A stretch of 64,000 nt of DNA from the NCBI RefSeq assembly GCF_017303375.1, contig NZ_JAFKOH010000004.1:248001-312000 (forward strand), given 5' to 3'. Shown piece after piece: positions 43,052 through 51,322 of this stretch; position 1 is the stretch's first letter; each line of letters begins with the position of its first letter. Position numbers and translations under genes: made by a program. The notes beneath the pieces are model-generated. The model was not told the DNA's origin. It worked only from the letters and a program-made list of their open reading frames with translations, and did not search any database. The stretch is from Bacillus sp. NTK074B (GTDB lineage: Bacteria > Bacillota > Bacilli > Bacillales > Bacillaceae_B).

Positions 43052-43136
43052 CGTTTTTTGGCTTCTCTCCCCGTCCTTTCAGCTTAAGCTGAAAGGCGTG
43101 TAAAACATATGTTTTACACGAATGAGCCAAAAAACG
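43052..43136 (-). repeat. Three-way-junction intergenic repeat, copy 2
   Basis: Read on the minus strand it runs parallel to copy 1: an outer stem GTTTTTTGGCT / AGCCAAAAAAC, then hairpin GTGTAAAAC ATAT GTTTTACAC, then CCTTTCAGC TTAA GCTGAAAGG. The first hairpin has entirely different bases from copy 1 but pairs perfectly. Confidence 0.7.
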
Positions 43137-43203
43137 ACTACAGTCACATTAGGTTTAAAGTCTTAAATTCCATCCAATCCATCTGCTATTTCCCAACCCA
43201 TTA

Positions 43204-43231
43204 TTGAAAACACCAAGAATTATACTATAAT
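43204..43231 (+). promoter_or_regulatory. Sigma-A promoter of the pxpBC operon
   Basis: TTGAAA at 43204-43209 and a perfect TATAAT at 43226-43231 with a 16-bp spacer. Confidence 0.65.
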
Positions 43232-43334
43232 AACAACATGGCCAAAATTTCTGAATAATCTTATTTACTCGGCCGTTCATACATAATTATTTCCAATCAT
43301 TAATAATCATACAAAACAGAATGGAGGTAGTCCT

Positions 43335-44054
43335 TTGAATTATACAATACGGCCATTAGGCGACCACGCAGTCGTGATCCAATTAGGAAGCTCAATACAG
43401 CAGGAAACTCACGAACAAGTGAAGGCGTTAACAAACCTATTCGAAAACCAAACACCCGACTGGCTTGTGGAATACGTCCCTGCCTTTACGACTGTCACAC
43501 TCTATTATGACCCGATAAAAATCGTTGAATCTCAAAAACCCTTTCAGAATACTCCACCCTATACAGTCGTCTGCTCAAAAATCGAACACATGCTTTCTCA
43601 CTTGACGCCGGCAGAACAAGTTGATGCCCAAATCATCGACATTCCTGTCTGTTATGGTGGAGACTTTGGACCGGACCTTGAAGAAGTAGCCAACCACCAC
43701 CATATATCTGTTGAGGAAGTCATTGAAAAACACAGTCACGGTGACTATCTTGTCTACATGATCGGCTTCGCTCCAGGCTTCCCTTATATCGGTGGCATGT
43801 CACAAGAAATCGCCACCCCACGAAAGAAATCACCACGCCTGAATATACCGGCTGGCTCAGTGGGAATCGCAGGGGAACAAACCGGGGTATATCCCATTGA
43901 AACACCTGGTGGATGGCAGCTGATCGGACGTACACCCTTAAACCTATTCAGACCTGATCATGACGACTCCCCAAGCCTACTCAATGCGGGAGACCGGATC
44001 CGTTTCAAGCCAATCTCACTTGAAGAATATAAAGCATTGGAGGAGGAACAATGA
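43335..44054 (+). CDS. pxpB: 5-oxoprolinase subunit PxpB (KipI)
   Basis: A 239-aa subunit of the ATP-dependent 5-oxoprolinase PxpABC, which opens 5-oxoproline to glutamate. Motifs include the opening IRPLGDHAVVIQLG, VCYGGDFGPDLEEVA, IGFAPGFPYIGGM and the C-terminal PGGWQLIGRTPLNLF. In B. subtilis this protein (KipI) also inhibits the sporulation kinase KinA. The start is TTG, with ATGGAGGTAG upstream. It overlaps pxpC by four bases (ATGA). The third subunit gene, pxpA, is not in this operon. Confidence 0.93.
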   Translation: MNYTIRPLGDHAVVIQLGSSIQQETHEQVKALTNLFENQTPDWLVEYVPAFTTVTLYYDPIKIVESQKPFQNTPPYTVVCSKIEHMLSHLTPAEQVDAQIIDIPVCYGGDFGPDLEEVANHHHISVEEVIEKHSHGDYLVYMIGFAPGFPYIGGMSQEIATPRKKSPRLNIPAGSVGIAGEQTGVYPIETPGGWQLIGRTPLNLFRPDHDDSPSLLNAGDRIRFKPISLEEYKALEEEQ

Positions 44055-45055
44055 TTCAAGTCATCAAACCCGGCCTCCTATCCACCATCCAGGACTCGGG
44101 AAGGTTCGGCTATCAAAAATATGGTGTCATCGTAAGCGGAAGCATGGATCCACTTGCTCAAAAAATCTCGAATCTTCTTGTGGGCAATGAAGTGGACGAA
44201 GCGGTCCTTGAAATTACACTGATGGGCCCAGTCCTTGAATTCGAAGAAACCACACTGATTTCAATCTGTGGAGGAGATCTTACTCCGACCATTGATGGGA
44301 AACCCGTTCCCTTAAGGAAATCACTGTTGATCAAAGCTGGCAGTGTCCTCAAGTTCGGGGCATGTACAAATGGATGCCGCAGTTACCTGGCGGTAGCAGG
44401 CGGCTTTAACGTTGACACCGTCATGAACAGCAAATCCACCTATATAAGAGCCGGGATCGGAGGGTTAAATGGTCGTTCCCTTCAGGCAGGCGATACCCTG
44501 GAAGCAGGAACCCTTACCAAAGAATCCGTCAATATAATCGACTATTTACTTCCTTATTTAAAACACAGTGGCTTCACAGAGATCGATTGGTCGATTTCAT
44601 CTGAATTCATCTCGTCCTATCAGCAGAAAAAAGTCATTCGAGTGATCCCGGGAACGGAATATGATTTGTTTTCAGAGGAAAGCCGCGAACGCTTTTACAA
44701 CGAACCCTTTAAGGTTTCTTCTCAATCAGACCGTATGGGATACCGTCTGGAAGGTCCGTCCCTAAAGCTTCAAGAGGAATTCGATGTCATATCGGAAGCG
44801 GTGGTCTTTGGGACGATCCAGGTTCCGTCGGATGGGAAGCCGATCATTCTGTTGGCGGATCGTCAAACGACAGGCGGTTATCCGAGAATCGGGTATATTG
44901 CTTCGGTGGACCTTCCCCTCATTGCTCAAACAAAGCCTGGGGAAGAGATCACCTTCACAATGGTATCCCATGAAGAGGCTCAGGAACTGTACATAGATCG
45001 CGAACGCCAATTAAGCCATTTAAAGCAAGGTATCGCTTTGAAATTCAACTCTTAA
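44051..45055 (+). CDS. pxpC: 5-oxoprolinase subunit PxpC (KipA)
   Basis: A 334-aa biotin-dependent-carboxyltransferase-like subunit of PxpABC. Family patterns are GLLSTIQDSGRFGYQKYGV with SGSMDPLA, CGGDLTP, and near the C-terminus SDRMGYRLEGP and IVVLLADRQTTGGYPRIG-like sequence. It works with PxpB. GGAGGA lies immediately upstream and the start overlaps the pxpB stop, so the two are translationally coupled. In B. subtilis KipA counteracts KipI. Confidence 0.93.
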   Translation: MIQVIKPGLLSTIQDSGRFGYQKYGVIVSGSMDPLAQKISNLLVGNEVDEAVLEITLMGPVLEFEETTLISICGGDLTPTIDGKPVPLRKSLLIKAGSVLKFGACTNGCRSYLAVAGGFNVDTVMNSKSTYIRAGIGGLNGRSLQAGDTLEAGTLTKESVNIIDYLLPYLKHSGFTEIDWSISSEFISSYQQKKVIRVIPGTEYDLFSEESRERFYNEPFKVSSQSDRMGYRLEGPSLKLQEEFDVISEAVVFGTIQVPSDGKPIILLADRQTTGGYPRIGYIASVDLPLIAQTKPGEEITFTMVSHEEAQELYIDRERQLSHLKQGIALKFNS

Positions 45056-45085
45056 TAGGACCCAGACAGCAAAGGAGCGAATCAA

Positions 45086-46276
45086 TTGAAGAAAAAATCG
45101 AATTTCAGTCTTTTATTAGGAGCAGCCTTCCTCATGGCAACATCCGCCATCGGGCCGGGTTTCCTGACTCAAACAACCGTTTTTACCGAACAACTTGCCG
45201 CAAGCTTCGGCTTTGTCATCTTAGTATCCATTCTCATAGATATCGGTGCTCAGCTGAATATTTGGCGCATCATTGCCATTTCTGAAAAAAGGGCACAGGA
45301 TATCGCCAATGATGTTCTGCCGGGATTAGGCTACTTCCTTGCCATTCTCATTGTCGCCGGCGGCTTGGCTTTCAACATCGGAAATATTGCGGGGGCGGGC
45401 CTCGGCACGAACGTCCTGTTTGGCATTTCTCCTGAAATGGGTGCATTGTTCAGTGGAATCGTCGCTGTCGGGATCTTCCTTGTGAAGGAAGCTGGCAAAT
45501 TGATGGATCGTTTTGCCCAGATCCTTGGATTCTTGATGATCATTCTTACGGTATACGTTATGTTCACTGCGAATCCACCTGTCGGAGAGGCGGTAACGAA
45601 AACATTTGCTCCCGATACCATTGATTTTCTTGCCATTATCACACTGGTCGGCGGGACCGTTGGGGGATATATTACATTCGCAGGGGGACATCGATTATTA
45701 GAGGCGGGGATAACGGGGAAACAAGCACTTCCTGAAATCACGAAAAGCTCCGTTTCAGCTATCGGAATTGCTTCCATCATGCGGATCTTCCTATTCCTTG
45801 CCGCACTGGGAATCGTGGCACAAGGATTCACATTGGATCCATCCAATCCTCCTGCTTCTGTATTCCAGCTGGCCGCAGGAGATATAGGGTACAAAATGTT
45901 CGGAATAGTCATGTGGTCTGCCGCTGTTTCTTCCGTCGTAGGCGCAGCCTATACATCGGTATCCTTTATCAGGACATTCAGTCCTCTTTTGGAAAAGTAC
46001 CATAAATGGTTGATTGTCGGGTTCATCACAATATCTACCCTTGTGTTCGTGGTGGTTGGTAAACCGGTCGCCATCTTGATCCTGGTCGGTTCTCTTAATG
46101 GTTTGATCCTGCCGATCGCCCTTGGCGTCATGTTGATTGCCGCTCATAAAACGAAAATCGTCGGTGACTACAAGCATCCCATTTGGATGACTATATTCGG
46201 TGTATTGATTGTCGTAGCCATGTCCTACATGGGTGTGTACTCGTTGATTCAAGGTATTCCAAAGTTATTCAGTTAA
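45086..46276 (+). CDS. NRAMP-like transporter of the pxp operon (YcsG-type)
   Basis: A 396-aa integral membrane protein with eleven hydrophobic helices and the opening ATSAIGPGFLTQTTVFT, resembling NRAMP. In B. subtilis ycsG stands near kipI and kipA. The canonical NRAMP metal-binding DPGN is replaced by IGPGF, so divalent-metal transport is doubtful. Import of 5-oxoproline or a related compound is a plausible alternative by context. AAAGGAG lies eight bases before the TTG start. A strong terminator follows, closing the three-gene operon. Confidence 0.82.
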   Translation: MKKKSNFSLLLGAAFLMATSAIGPGFLTQTTVFTEQLAASFGFVILVSILIDIGAQLNIWRIIAISEKRAQDIANDVLPGLGYFLAILIVAGGLAFNIGNIAGAGLGTNVLFGISPEMGALFSGIVAVGIFLVKEAGKLMDRFAQILGFLMIILTVYVMFTANPPVGEAVTKTFAPDTIDFLAIITLVGGTVGGYITFAGGHRLLEAGITGKQALPEITKSSVSAIGIASIMRIFLFLAALGIVAQGFTLDPSNPPASVFQLAAGDIGYKMFGIVMWSAAVSSVVGAAYTSVSFIRTFSPLLEKYHKWLIVGFITISTLVFVVVGKPVAILILVGSLNGLILPIALGVMLIAAHKTKIVGDYKHPIWMTIFGVLIVVAMSYMGVYSLIQGIPKLFS

Positions 46277-46278
46277 AA

Positions 46279-46313
46279 AAAGACCTCGATCCCTGTTTCG
46301 GGATCGAGGTCTT
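46279..46313 (+). terminator. Terminator of the pxp operon
   Basis: AAGACCTCGATCCC TGTTTC GGGATCGAGGTCTT; symmetric, also usable by the convergent small gene. Confidence 0.88.
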
Positions 46314-46321
46314 ATTGCTGG

Positions 46322-46528
46322 TCAGCTAGTATGACAATCCGGCGTACAATGTCTGCATCCATTGACATGATCGTAGGTTTCCTTTGCCTTTTCAATTGCG
46401 CTTGAGCAGCTTGAATGACCTCCAAGCTCCAACAGGTTTTTTTCAAAGGGCATGAAATCACAGCCCTCCATATGAACTTCATGTTCCCCGCCTGACTGTT
46501 GGTTTTGGTTCACATAGAATTGTGCCAC
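46322..46528 (-). CDS. Small Cys/His-rich protein, conserved hypothetical
   Basis: A 68-aa protein with HEVHMEGCDFMP, SSCSSAIEKAK and NGCRHCTPDCHTS. The five Cys and flanking His could bind zinc. The pattern Y-V-N-x-N-x-Q ... GEHEVH ... GC ... C ... GC-x2-C is, from memory, a widespread uncharacterised family. The GTG start at 46528 has AAGGAGGAG six bases upstream; the longer frame has no such site. Confidence 0.65.
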   Translation of the reverse strand: MAQFYVNQNQQSGGEHEVHMEGCDFMPFEKNLLELGGHSSCSSAIEKAKETYDHVNGCRHCTPDCHTS

Positions 46529-46674
46529 TTTAATCTCCTCCTTGAAATAAGTTCTCCGATCGTTCTTCAATGGGTTTATTTCCCTTTCGAGTAATGATAA
46601 AACATTGGAGTGTGTTTTCTTGTACACGTTACATTTTTTCTTCCTTTATTAAATCGGACATTACAGAGAAAAAA

Positions 46675-46694
46675 AGAGACCCCAAAGGCCTCTT
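46675..46694 (-). terminator. Terminator of ywbE
   Basis: AAGAGGCC TTTGG GGTCTCTT on the minus strand followed by seven T. Confidence 0.7.
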
Positions 46695-46890
46695 ATTTCT
46701 GGATAATATGTTTCACACGGCCAACCTGTCCATCTGTTAATCGGACTTTGATCCCGTGTGGATGATTCGGTGAATTGGTTAAAATATCTTTCACAATCCC
46801 ACGTGTCAGTTTATCTGTTCGCTGGTCTTTCTTGAGGACGATGTCCACTTCAAGACCCGGTTTAATATTGGAACGCTGTTGTCCGCTCAT
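46693..46890 (-). CDS. ywbE: YwbE family protein
   Basis: A 65-aa protein of the YwbE family (PF09962). Conserved pieces are SNIKPGLEVDIVLKKDQRTDKLTRGIVKDILTNSP (shown in parts: GLEVDIVLKKDQRT, RGIVKDILT) and HPHGIKVRL. It is a small KOW/OB-like beta protein, possibly RNA-binding; the role is unknown. The ATG follows shortly after the stop of the HTH gene, so the two could be transcribed together. Confidence 0.85.
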   Translation of the reverse strand: MSGQQRSNIKPGLEVDIVLKKDQRTDKLTRGIVKDILTNSPNHPHGIKVRLTDGQVGRVKHIIQK

Positions 46891-46934
46891 TTGGATTCTC
46901 CATTTCTTCAGTTGATTTCTTGAATCGCTCTGGT

Positions 46935-47165
46935 TTAATCTTCATCCTTCACATCGATATCTTCAGGGATCGGTTCACTTAGATATTCTGCGAGCTGCCG
47001 CTTCATTTTTTCCACTTGCTCGAGATGCTGGTTGAATTGATCCCGGTATAGTAAATATTGTTCCCCATCATGGACGGCCCGGATTTTCCTTTGCTGCACA
47101 AGGTATTCAATATACGATTCTGGCAGGGACAAATATTCGGCTGTTTCTTTAATGGTGAGATACAT
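46935..47165 (-). CDS. Excisionase-type helix-turn-helix protein
   Basis: A 76-aa protein with a MerR/excisionase winged HTH: MYLTIKETAEYLSLPESYIEYLVQQRKIRAVHDGEQYLLYRD. An acidic, coiled-coil-like tail follows. Stand-alone proteins of this kind occur in many Firmicutes with no phage nearby. The ATG at 47165 is preceded by GTGAGGA. It follows rlmD by 20 bp and is probably co-transcribed with it and with ywbE. Confidence 0.75.
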   Translation of the reverse strand: MYLTIKETAEYLSLPESYIEYLVQQRKIRAVHDGEQYLLYRDQFNQHLEQVEKMKRQLAEYLSEPIPEDIDVKDED

Positions 47166-47184
47166 TGTCTGATTCCTCACTTTG

Positions 47185-48558
47185 TTATTCGACTAACTCG
47201 ATCTTCGCAACGGCTTCACAGTGCATCGTCTGTGGGAACATATCAACAGGTTGAACCTCTGTTGTTTTATATCCCCCATCTTCAAGGATTCTAAGATCAC
47301 GGGCAAGGGTGGCAGGGTTACAGGATACATACACTACGCGCTTCGGCTTCATGGCAAGGATTGTATTCAGAAGTGCTTCATCACAGCCCTTTCGTGGAGG
47401 ATCCACGACAAGGACGTCCGCTCTAATCCCTTCTTTATACCAGTCGGGGATCACCACTTCCGCAGGACCCGCTTTGAATTCCACATTCGTCATATCATTC
47501 AACACAGCATTTTGCTTCGCATCTTCTATCGCCTGAGGGACAATTTCGACCCCGTACACCTTCTTGGCCTTTTGAGCAAGGAATAAGGAGATCGTCCCTA
47601 TTCCGCAATACGCATCGATGACCGTTTCTTCTCCTTGTAAATCAGCGTACTCCAACGCTTTATCATATAGCACCTTCGTTTGTTCCGGATTCACCTGATA
47701 GAAAGACCTTGCGGAGATCGCAAACTTAACATCCCCGATATAATCGTGGATCACGTCTTCTCCCCATAGAACAGTGGTGCTGTCTCCCATGATCACGTTG
47801 GTCCTTTTAGGATTCACATTATGAACGATTGATTTCAATCCATCAATATTTTGAATAAGAGCTTCAATGATGGCCTTCTTATGGGGAAGCTCAGGCGTTC
47901 GCGTGACCAATACCACCATGACTTCACCCGTCGTGTACGCCGTCCGGGTCATAATATGACGAAGCGTCCCTTTATGGCCCTTTTCATCATAGGGACGGAC
48001 CTCGAGCTTCTCGCAAATATCCTTCACATGCTGAATCACTTCATCGTTTTTTTCATATTGAATGAGGCACTTATCCATATCGATGATTTCATGACTGCGC
48101 TTTTGATAGAATCCGGCTATAAACCGCCCGTCCTTTTCTCCTACAGGGACCTGGGCTTTGTTACGGTAGCGCCACGGATCCTCCATTCCAAGGACCGGAT
48201 GCACGCTGACATGAAGTTTCCCTATACGCTGCATGACGTCACGGACACTCTTTTCCTTCGCTTTCAGTTGGCCTTCATAGGTCATATGCTGGATCTGGCA
48301 TCCTCCGCATTCATTGTATATCGGACATGGGGGGTCTTGACGAAACGGACTTTCCTTCGTTCGTTCTGTCAGTCTCCCGAATCCATATCCTTTACTCGTT
48401 TTCACGACCTTGACCTGACCTTCTTCCCCTGGAAGGGCATTTGGAACGAATAACGGATAACCATCCACCTTCGTCACACCATTCCCGTCGTGGGTCAGAT
48501 CTTCAAATATGGCTTCATCTATATAATCATTTTTTTGAACGGGTGCTTTTTTACTCAC
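47185..48558 (-). CDS. rlmD: 23S rRNA (uracil-C5)-methyltransferase RlmD (RlmCD type)
   Basis: A 457-aa enzyme that methylates uracil C5 in 23S rRNA. It has an N-terminal TRAM domain, four Cys for a 4Fe-4S cluster around [10 protein letters not shown] and a later Cys, the SAM-binding [14 protein letters not shown], the DPPRKGCD motif and the catalytic Cys in [13 protein letters not shown]. The gene follows dagK directly in B. subtilis (yefA); here about 1.5 kb of other genes separates them. Whether it modifies one or two sites (RlmD or RlmCD) is not visible. Confidence 0.93.
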   Translation of the reverse strand: MSKKAPVQKNDYIDEAIFEDLTHDGNGVTKVDGYPLFVPNALPGEEGQVKVVKTSKGYGFGRLTERTKESPFRQDPPCPIYNECGGCQIQHMTYEGQLKAKEKSVRDVMQRIGKLHVSVHPVLGMEDPWRYRNKAQVPVGEKDGRFIAGFYQKRSHEIIDMDKCLIQYEKNDEVIQHVKDICEKLEVRPYDEKGHKGTLRHIMTRTAYTTGEVMVVLVTRTPELPHKKAIIEALIQNIDGLKSIVHNVNPKRTNVIMGDSTTVLWGEDVIHDYIGDVKFAISARSFYQVNPEQTKVLYDKALEYADLQGEETVIDAYCGIGTISLFLAQKAKKVYGVEIVPQAIEDAKQNAVLNDMTNVEFKAGPAEVVIPDWYKEGIRADVLVVDPPRKGCDEALLNTILAMKPKRVVYVSCNPATLARDLRILEDGGYKTTEVQPVDMFPQTMHCEAVAKIELVE

Positions 48559-48660
48559 GTATATCTTCCTTTACGAATTCCTTTTTAAGACTCTACTGAT
48601 TGTACCATAAATGGGGAAGGAGAATGAAATGGTTGGAGGTCCGTCCCTCTCTGTGAAAAA

Positions 48661-48690
48661 AAAGCATCGAACACAGGGGTCCGATGCTTC
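48661..48690 (-). terminator. Terminator after the helical-bundle gene
   Basis: AAGCATCGGA and TCGATGCTT arms on the minus strand with an eight-base T-run. Confidence 0.75.
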
Positions 48691-48701
48691 CGGTTTCATG
48701 T

Positions 48702-49067
48702 TTAAAGGAGATTTTCTCTGTCTGCAGTACGTATGGATTCGATGGCCTGTTTCAGATAAAGCTCGAAGGTTTCTCCCTTTTCAACACCTTTCCCGTCGAG
48801 GGCTTCCATGATACAGTTGAAATTATCAATGAGGTGATCTGATTTCATCCCTCTGCTGACCAATATGCTGTTCAGCCAAAGGGCATAATCGGAAAATACC
48901 TTCGAGTCCCCTACATCAGCAGCGGACTCCAGATAATTGAAGTGATGGACATTATCCTCGTAGCACTTCTTTCTTCCGGCTTCCCCGAACTTTTCGTCCA
49001 ATTCAGGATAGCGTTCGTACAACTTTTCAACTGCTTGATCTATGACACTATTATACTTATTGTCCAT
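48702..49067 (-). CDS. Helical-bundle protein paired with an ABM monooxygenase
   Basis: A 121-aa all-helical protein. The region HHFNYLESAADVGDSKVFSDYALWLNSILVSRGMKSDHLIDN resembles the four-helix bundle found beside cobalamin-binding domains in CarH-like and MerR-type regulators (H-x-YL ... GD ... F-x-DY ... W). No cobalamin-binding domain is attached here. It overlaps the stop of the ABM gene by one base (TGATG), so the two products are likely made together. The function is not known; B12-binding would need the missing domain. Confidence 0.55.
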   Translation of the reverse strand: MDNKYNSVIDQAVEKLYERYPELDEKFGEAGRKKCYEDNVHHFNYLESAADVGDSKVFSDYALWLNSILVSRGMKSDHLIDNFNCIMEALDGKGVEKGETFELYLKQAIESIRTADRENLL

Positions 49068-49372
49068 CAGTACGCCACCACCTTGTAACGATCAATCGAT
49101 GGAATAATAGATGCCAGTTCCTGATCAGGGTAATTCTTTTCAAGATCATGAATGCGTTTATAGTCTTCACTCTTCATCCAGGCCATAAAGTGCTCCTTCA
49201 CATCCCATTCCATATGGACCGTGATCTCTCCCGGTTTTTTTTCATTTTGCAGGAGCAGGAATCTCTGAAATCCTTCTGCCTCATCTACCAGACCTGAACG
49301 GGAATGATAGATTGAAATCACTTCTTCCGCCTTTTCATCGGGAACTACAAATGTTGAGTGCACGATATACAT
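49067..49372 (-). CDS. Antibiotic biosynthesis monooxygenase (ABM) domain protein, HmoB-like
   Basis: A 101-aa single ABM (dimeric alpha/beta barrel) domain. The core is YIVHSTFVVPDEKAEEVISIYHSRSGLVDEAEGFQRF and VHMEWDVKEHFMAWMKSEDYKRIH. These Trp and His positions are those that bind heme in IsdG/HmoB-type enzymes, which open heme to release iron. A general monooxygenase role is also possible. AAGAAGGGTG precedes the ATG at 49372. First gene of a two-gene unit. Confidence 0.72.
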   Translation of the reverse strand: MYIVHSTFVVPDEKAEEVISIYHSRSGLVDEAEGFQRFLLLQNEKKPGEITVHMEWDVKEHFMAWMKSEDYKRIHDLEKNYPDQELASIIPSIDRYKVVAY

Positions 49373-49629
49373 TGAATTCACCCTTCTTAGTGGCACATTG
49401 TCCGCTATGTTTTTTATTCACTTTAACATAATCCTTCCGTGCCAGTGAATACAAAATTTAACAGGATTCTGCTGATTCTCCCTTTATAAGACAATGGATT
49501 CAGGGATTAAACAGATTCATGTAATTTTTCATTTTACTAGATAGGATGTTAAAACTTACCGCGTTTCATCCGATCTACAAAGGGTACAATGGTATGTGCA
49601 ACAATTCCAGAAAGAGAAGGTAGATAAAT

Positions 49630-49980
49630 ATGAACCCAGACATCCTAGTGAACCTGATCCTCGTGGGAAATGTCTTCCTTGGAGTTTTATTTGCTCTCAA
49701 GTCGAGAAGATGGTGGCTTCCCTATATATTAATTGGACTCACCTTTTTGACTTTGACTTTTGGATTCGGACTATCCCTTTTGCTTAATAAAGAATCGATT
49801 CTAGCTTATTTATTCGTATTTGTAGTGGGGCAATTGATTTGGGCCTTTGCCTTTGTGATCATCGCCCACATCTTATCTTGGGTTGTCAGGAAGGTTCCTT
49901 TCCGTCATAAGCAGCAAATTGGATGGGGCTTTTTGATTGGATTCCCTTTGACCTTTTTCGTGTTTTTGTTAATCCACTAG
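49630..49980 (+). CDS. Small multi-pass membrane protein, unknown
   Basis: A 116-aa protein with four hydrophobic segments (about 5-22, 32-52, 58-82 and 97-115) and the basic loop RKVPFRHKQQ. No family is recognised. GAGAAGGTAG precedes the ATG, and a clean terminator follows 25 bp after the stop, so it looks like a real gene. Confidence 0.6.
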   Translation: MNPDILVNLILVGNVFLGVLFALKSRRWWLPYILIGLTFLTLTFGFGLSLLLNKESILAYLFVFVVGQLIWAFAFVIIAHILSWVVRKVPFRHKQQIGWGFLIGFPLTFFVFLLIH

Positions 49981-50004
49981 AAACTAAAACTCAATACACA
50001 TAAT

Positions 50005-50034
50005 AAAAGGAATGCCACCATGGCATTCCTTTTT
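50005..50034. terminator. Convergent terminator before dagK
   Basis: AAAAGGAATGCC ACCAT GGCATTCCTTTT. Confidence 0.85.
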
Positions 50035-50039
50035 CATCA

Positions 50040-50954
50040 TTATTCAGCTTTATCTTCCGGGCGGATCTTATCAAGTGGAACGAATACTTGAAGATGACGA
50101 TAGAGGTTCTCGAATTCTGCAGGGAGGACTCCACCAAGCTCACCATCTACATTGAGCTGTACCTTTTCTTTCGCCTTGATTTTGATTCGGTTGGCCTGGG
50201 TGTAAATGACGTTGGGATCATTTACGTGTTCGCCGCGTACTGCCAGGGACGCGATGCGGATAAATTCTGCCAGATTCGTCTTCTTCAGAATCAGGAGAGA
50301 AAATAAGCCGTCATTGATCGAGGCATCAGGAGCCAGTTTCTCGAACCCTCCCACCGAGTTCGTCAGGCCGATGAGGAAAAGCATGGCTTCTCCTTCAAAC
50401 AGTTTTCCGTCATATTCAATTGATACGTCGGTCGGTTTAATGGAAGGCAGCATCTCAATCCCTTTTAAGTAATAAGCAAGCTGTCCCATCATCGTCTTCA
50501 GCTTACTCGGCACTTCATAGGTCAATTCCGTGATTCTTCCACCACCGGCGATATTGATGAAATAACGTTCATTCATCCGTCCGATATCGACAGGGATCGT
50601 CTCACCTTTAGTGATCACGTCTATGGCAGCGCTGATATCCTTTGGGATGTGCAGGGCCCGGGCGAAGTCATTGGTTGTCCCCATCGGAACGATTCCGAGC
50701 TTCGGTCGGTAGTCTTGTTCAGCCAATCCGTTGACGACTTCATTTAACGTACCGTCCCCACCGGCAGCCACGACGATATCATATTGGCGTTCAACAGCTA
50801 TTCGTGCCGCTTCGGTCGCATCCCCTTCACATATGGTCGCGTGTACGGAGGTTTCATAACCTGCCTGCTCCAGCTTGATTAATACTTCAGCCAGATGCTT
50901 TTTGAAAAGCTCCCGCCCCGAAGTAGGATTGTATATAATTCGTGCTCGTTTCAT
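50040..50954 (-). CDS. dagK: Diacylglycerol kinase DagK (DgkB type)
   Basis: A 304-aa lipid kinase that phosphorylates diacylglycerol during lipoteichoic acid recycling. Motifs are IYNPTSGRELFKKHL, VVAAGGDGTLNEVVNGL, PMGTTNDFARAL and the nearly invariant VPSKLKTMMGQLAYYLKGIEMLPS. The protein matches B. subtilis DgkB (YerQ) closely in length and order. The ATG at 50954 (MKRARIIYN) is used because AGGATG lies upstream. In B. subtilis it lies between gatB and yefA, matching the scattered order seen here. Confidence 0.94.
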   Translation of the reverse strand: MKRARIIYNPTSGRELFKKHLAEVLIKLEQAGYETSVHATICEGDATEAARIAVERQYDIVVAAGGDGTLNEVVNGLAEQDYRPKLGIVPMGTTNDFARALHIPKDISAAIDVITKGETIPVDIGRMNERYFINIAGGGRITELTYEVPSKLKTMMGQLAYYLKGIEMLPSIKPTDVSIEYDGKLFEGEAMLFLIGLTNSVGGFEKLAPDASINDGLFSLLILKKTNLAEFIRIASLAVRGEHVNDPNVIYTQANRIKIKAKEKVQLNVDGELGGVLPAEFENLYRHLQVFVPLDKIRPEDKAE

Positions 50955-51282
50955 ACCCATCATCCTAATCTGTATTAATTCAGAAAAACTCGTCCATTTA
51001 TATACCATCTTTTATCATCATATACCAAATGAAATTATTCATGCAAAGTGTGTTGTAAAGGCAGGATTTTTTAAATCGTCCACCGGTCAATATCATACCT
51101 CTTTTCAGTGGAAAAATCTAATGAAATATGAAATTCCCCAACCAGATAATGGACTTTTCTCAGATGATTGTCAGAAAGAATACATAAATGAAAACAGGGC
51201 GATATTCCCGTGGTGGTTACCCTTTTATATTCAGGAAACCTTAAATAGAGTCATTCTATCGCCTCAAACATGTCCACAACCA
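50955..51282. other. Gap between dagK and the NAT gene
   Basis: No supported gene. A 172-codon plus-strand frame spans it, but it starts inside dagK, lacks a ribosome site and overlaps the NAT terminator. Confidence 0.5.
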
Positions 51283-51322
51283 AAAAGCCGTACAGAATAT
51301 CATCCAGATATTCTGTACGGCT
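51283..51322 (-). terminator. Terminator of the NAT gene
   Basis: AGCCGTACAGAATAT CTGGATG ATATTCTGTACGGCT followed by TTTTT on the minus strand. Confidence 0.9.

Larger units (their letters stand above)
42850..43334. other. Intergenic region with a three-way-junction repeat and the pxp promoter
   Basis: No gene is seen. It holds repeat copy 2 (43052-43136) and the promoter at 43204-43231. The part near 42890-42950 is AT-rich and should contain the promoter of the MFS gene. Confidence 0.5.

Noticed and set aside
46935-47165. Excisionase-like gene as a prophage marker
   Set aside because: No integrase, attachment site or phage genes nearby; it lies next to housekeeping rlmD.
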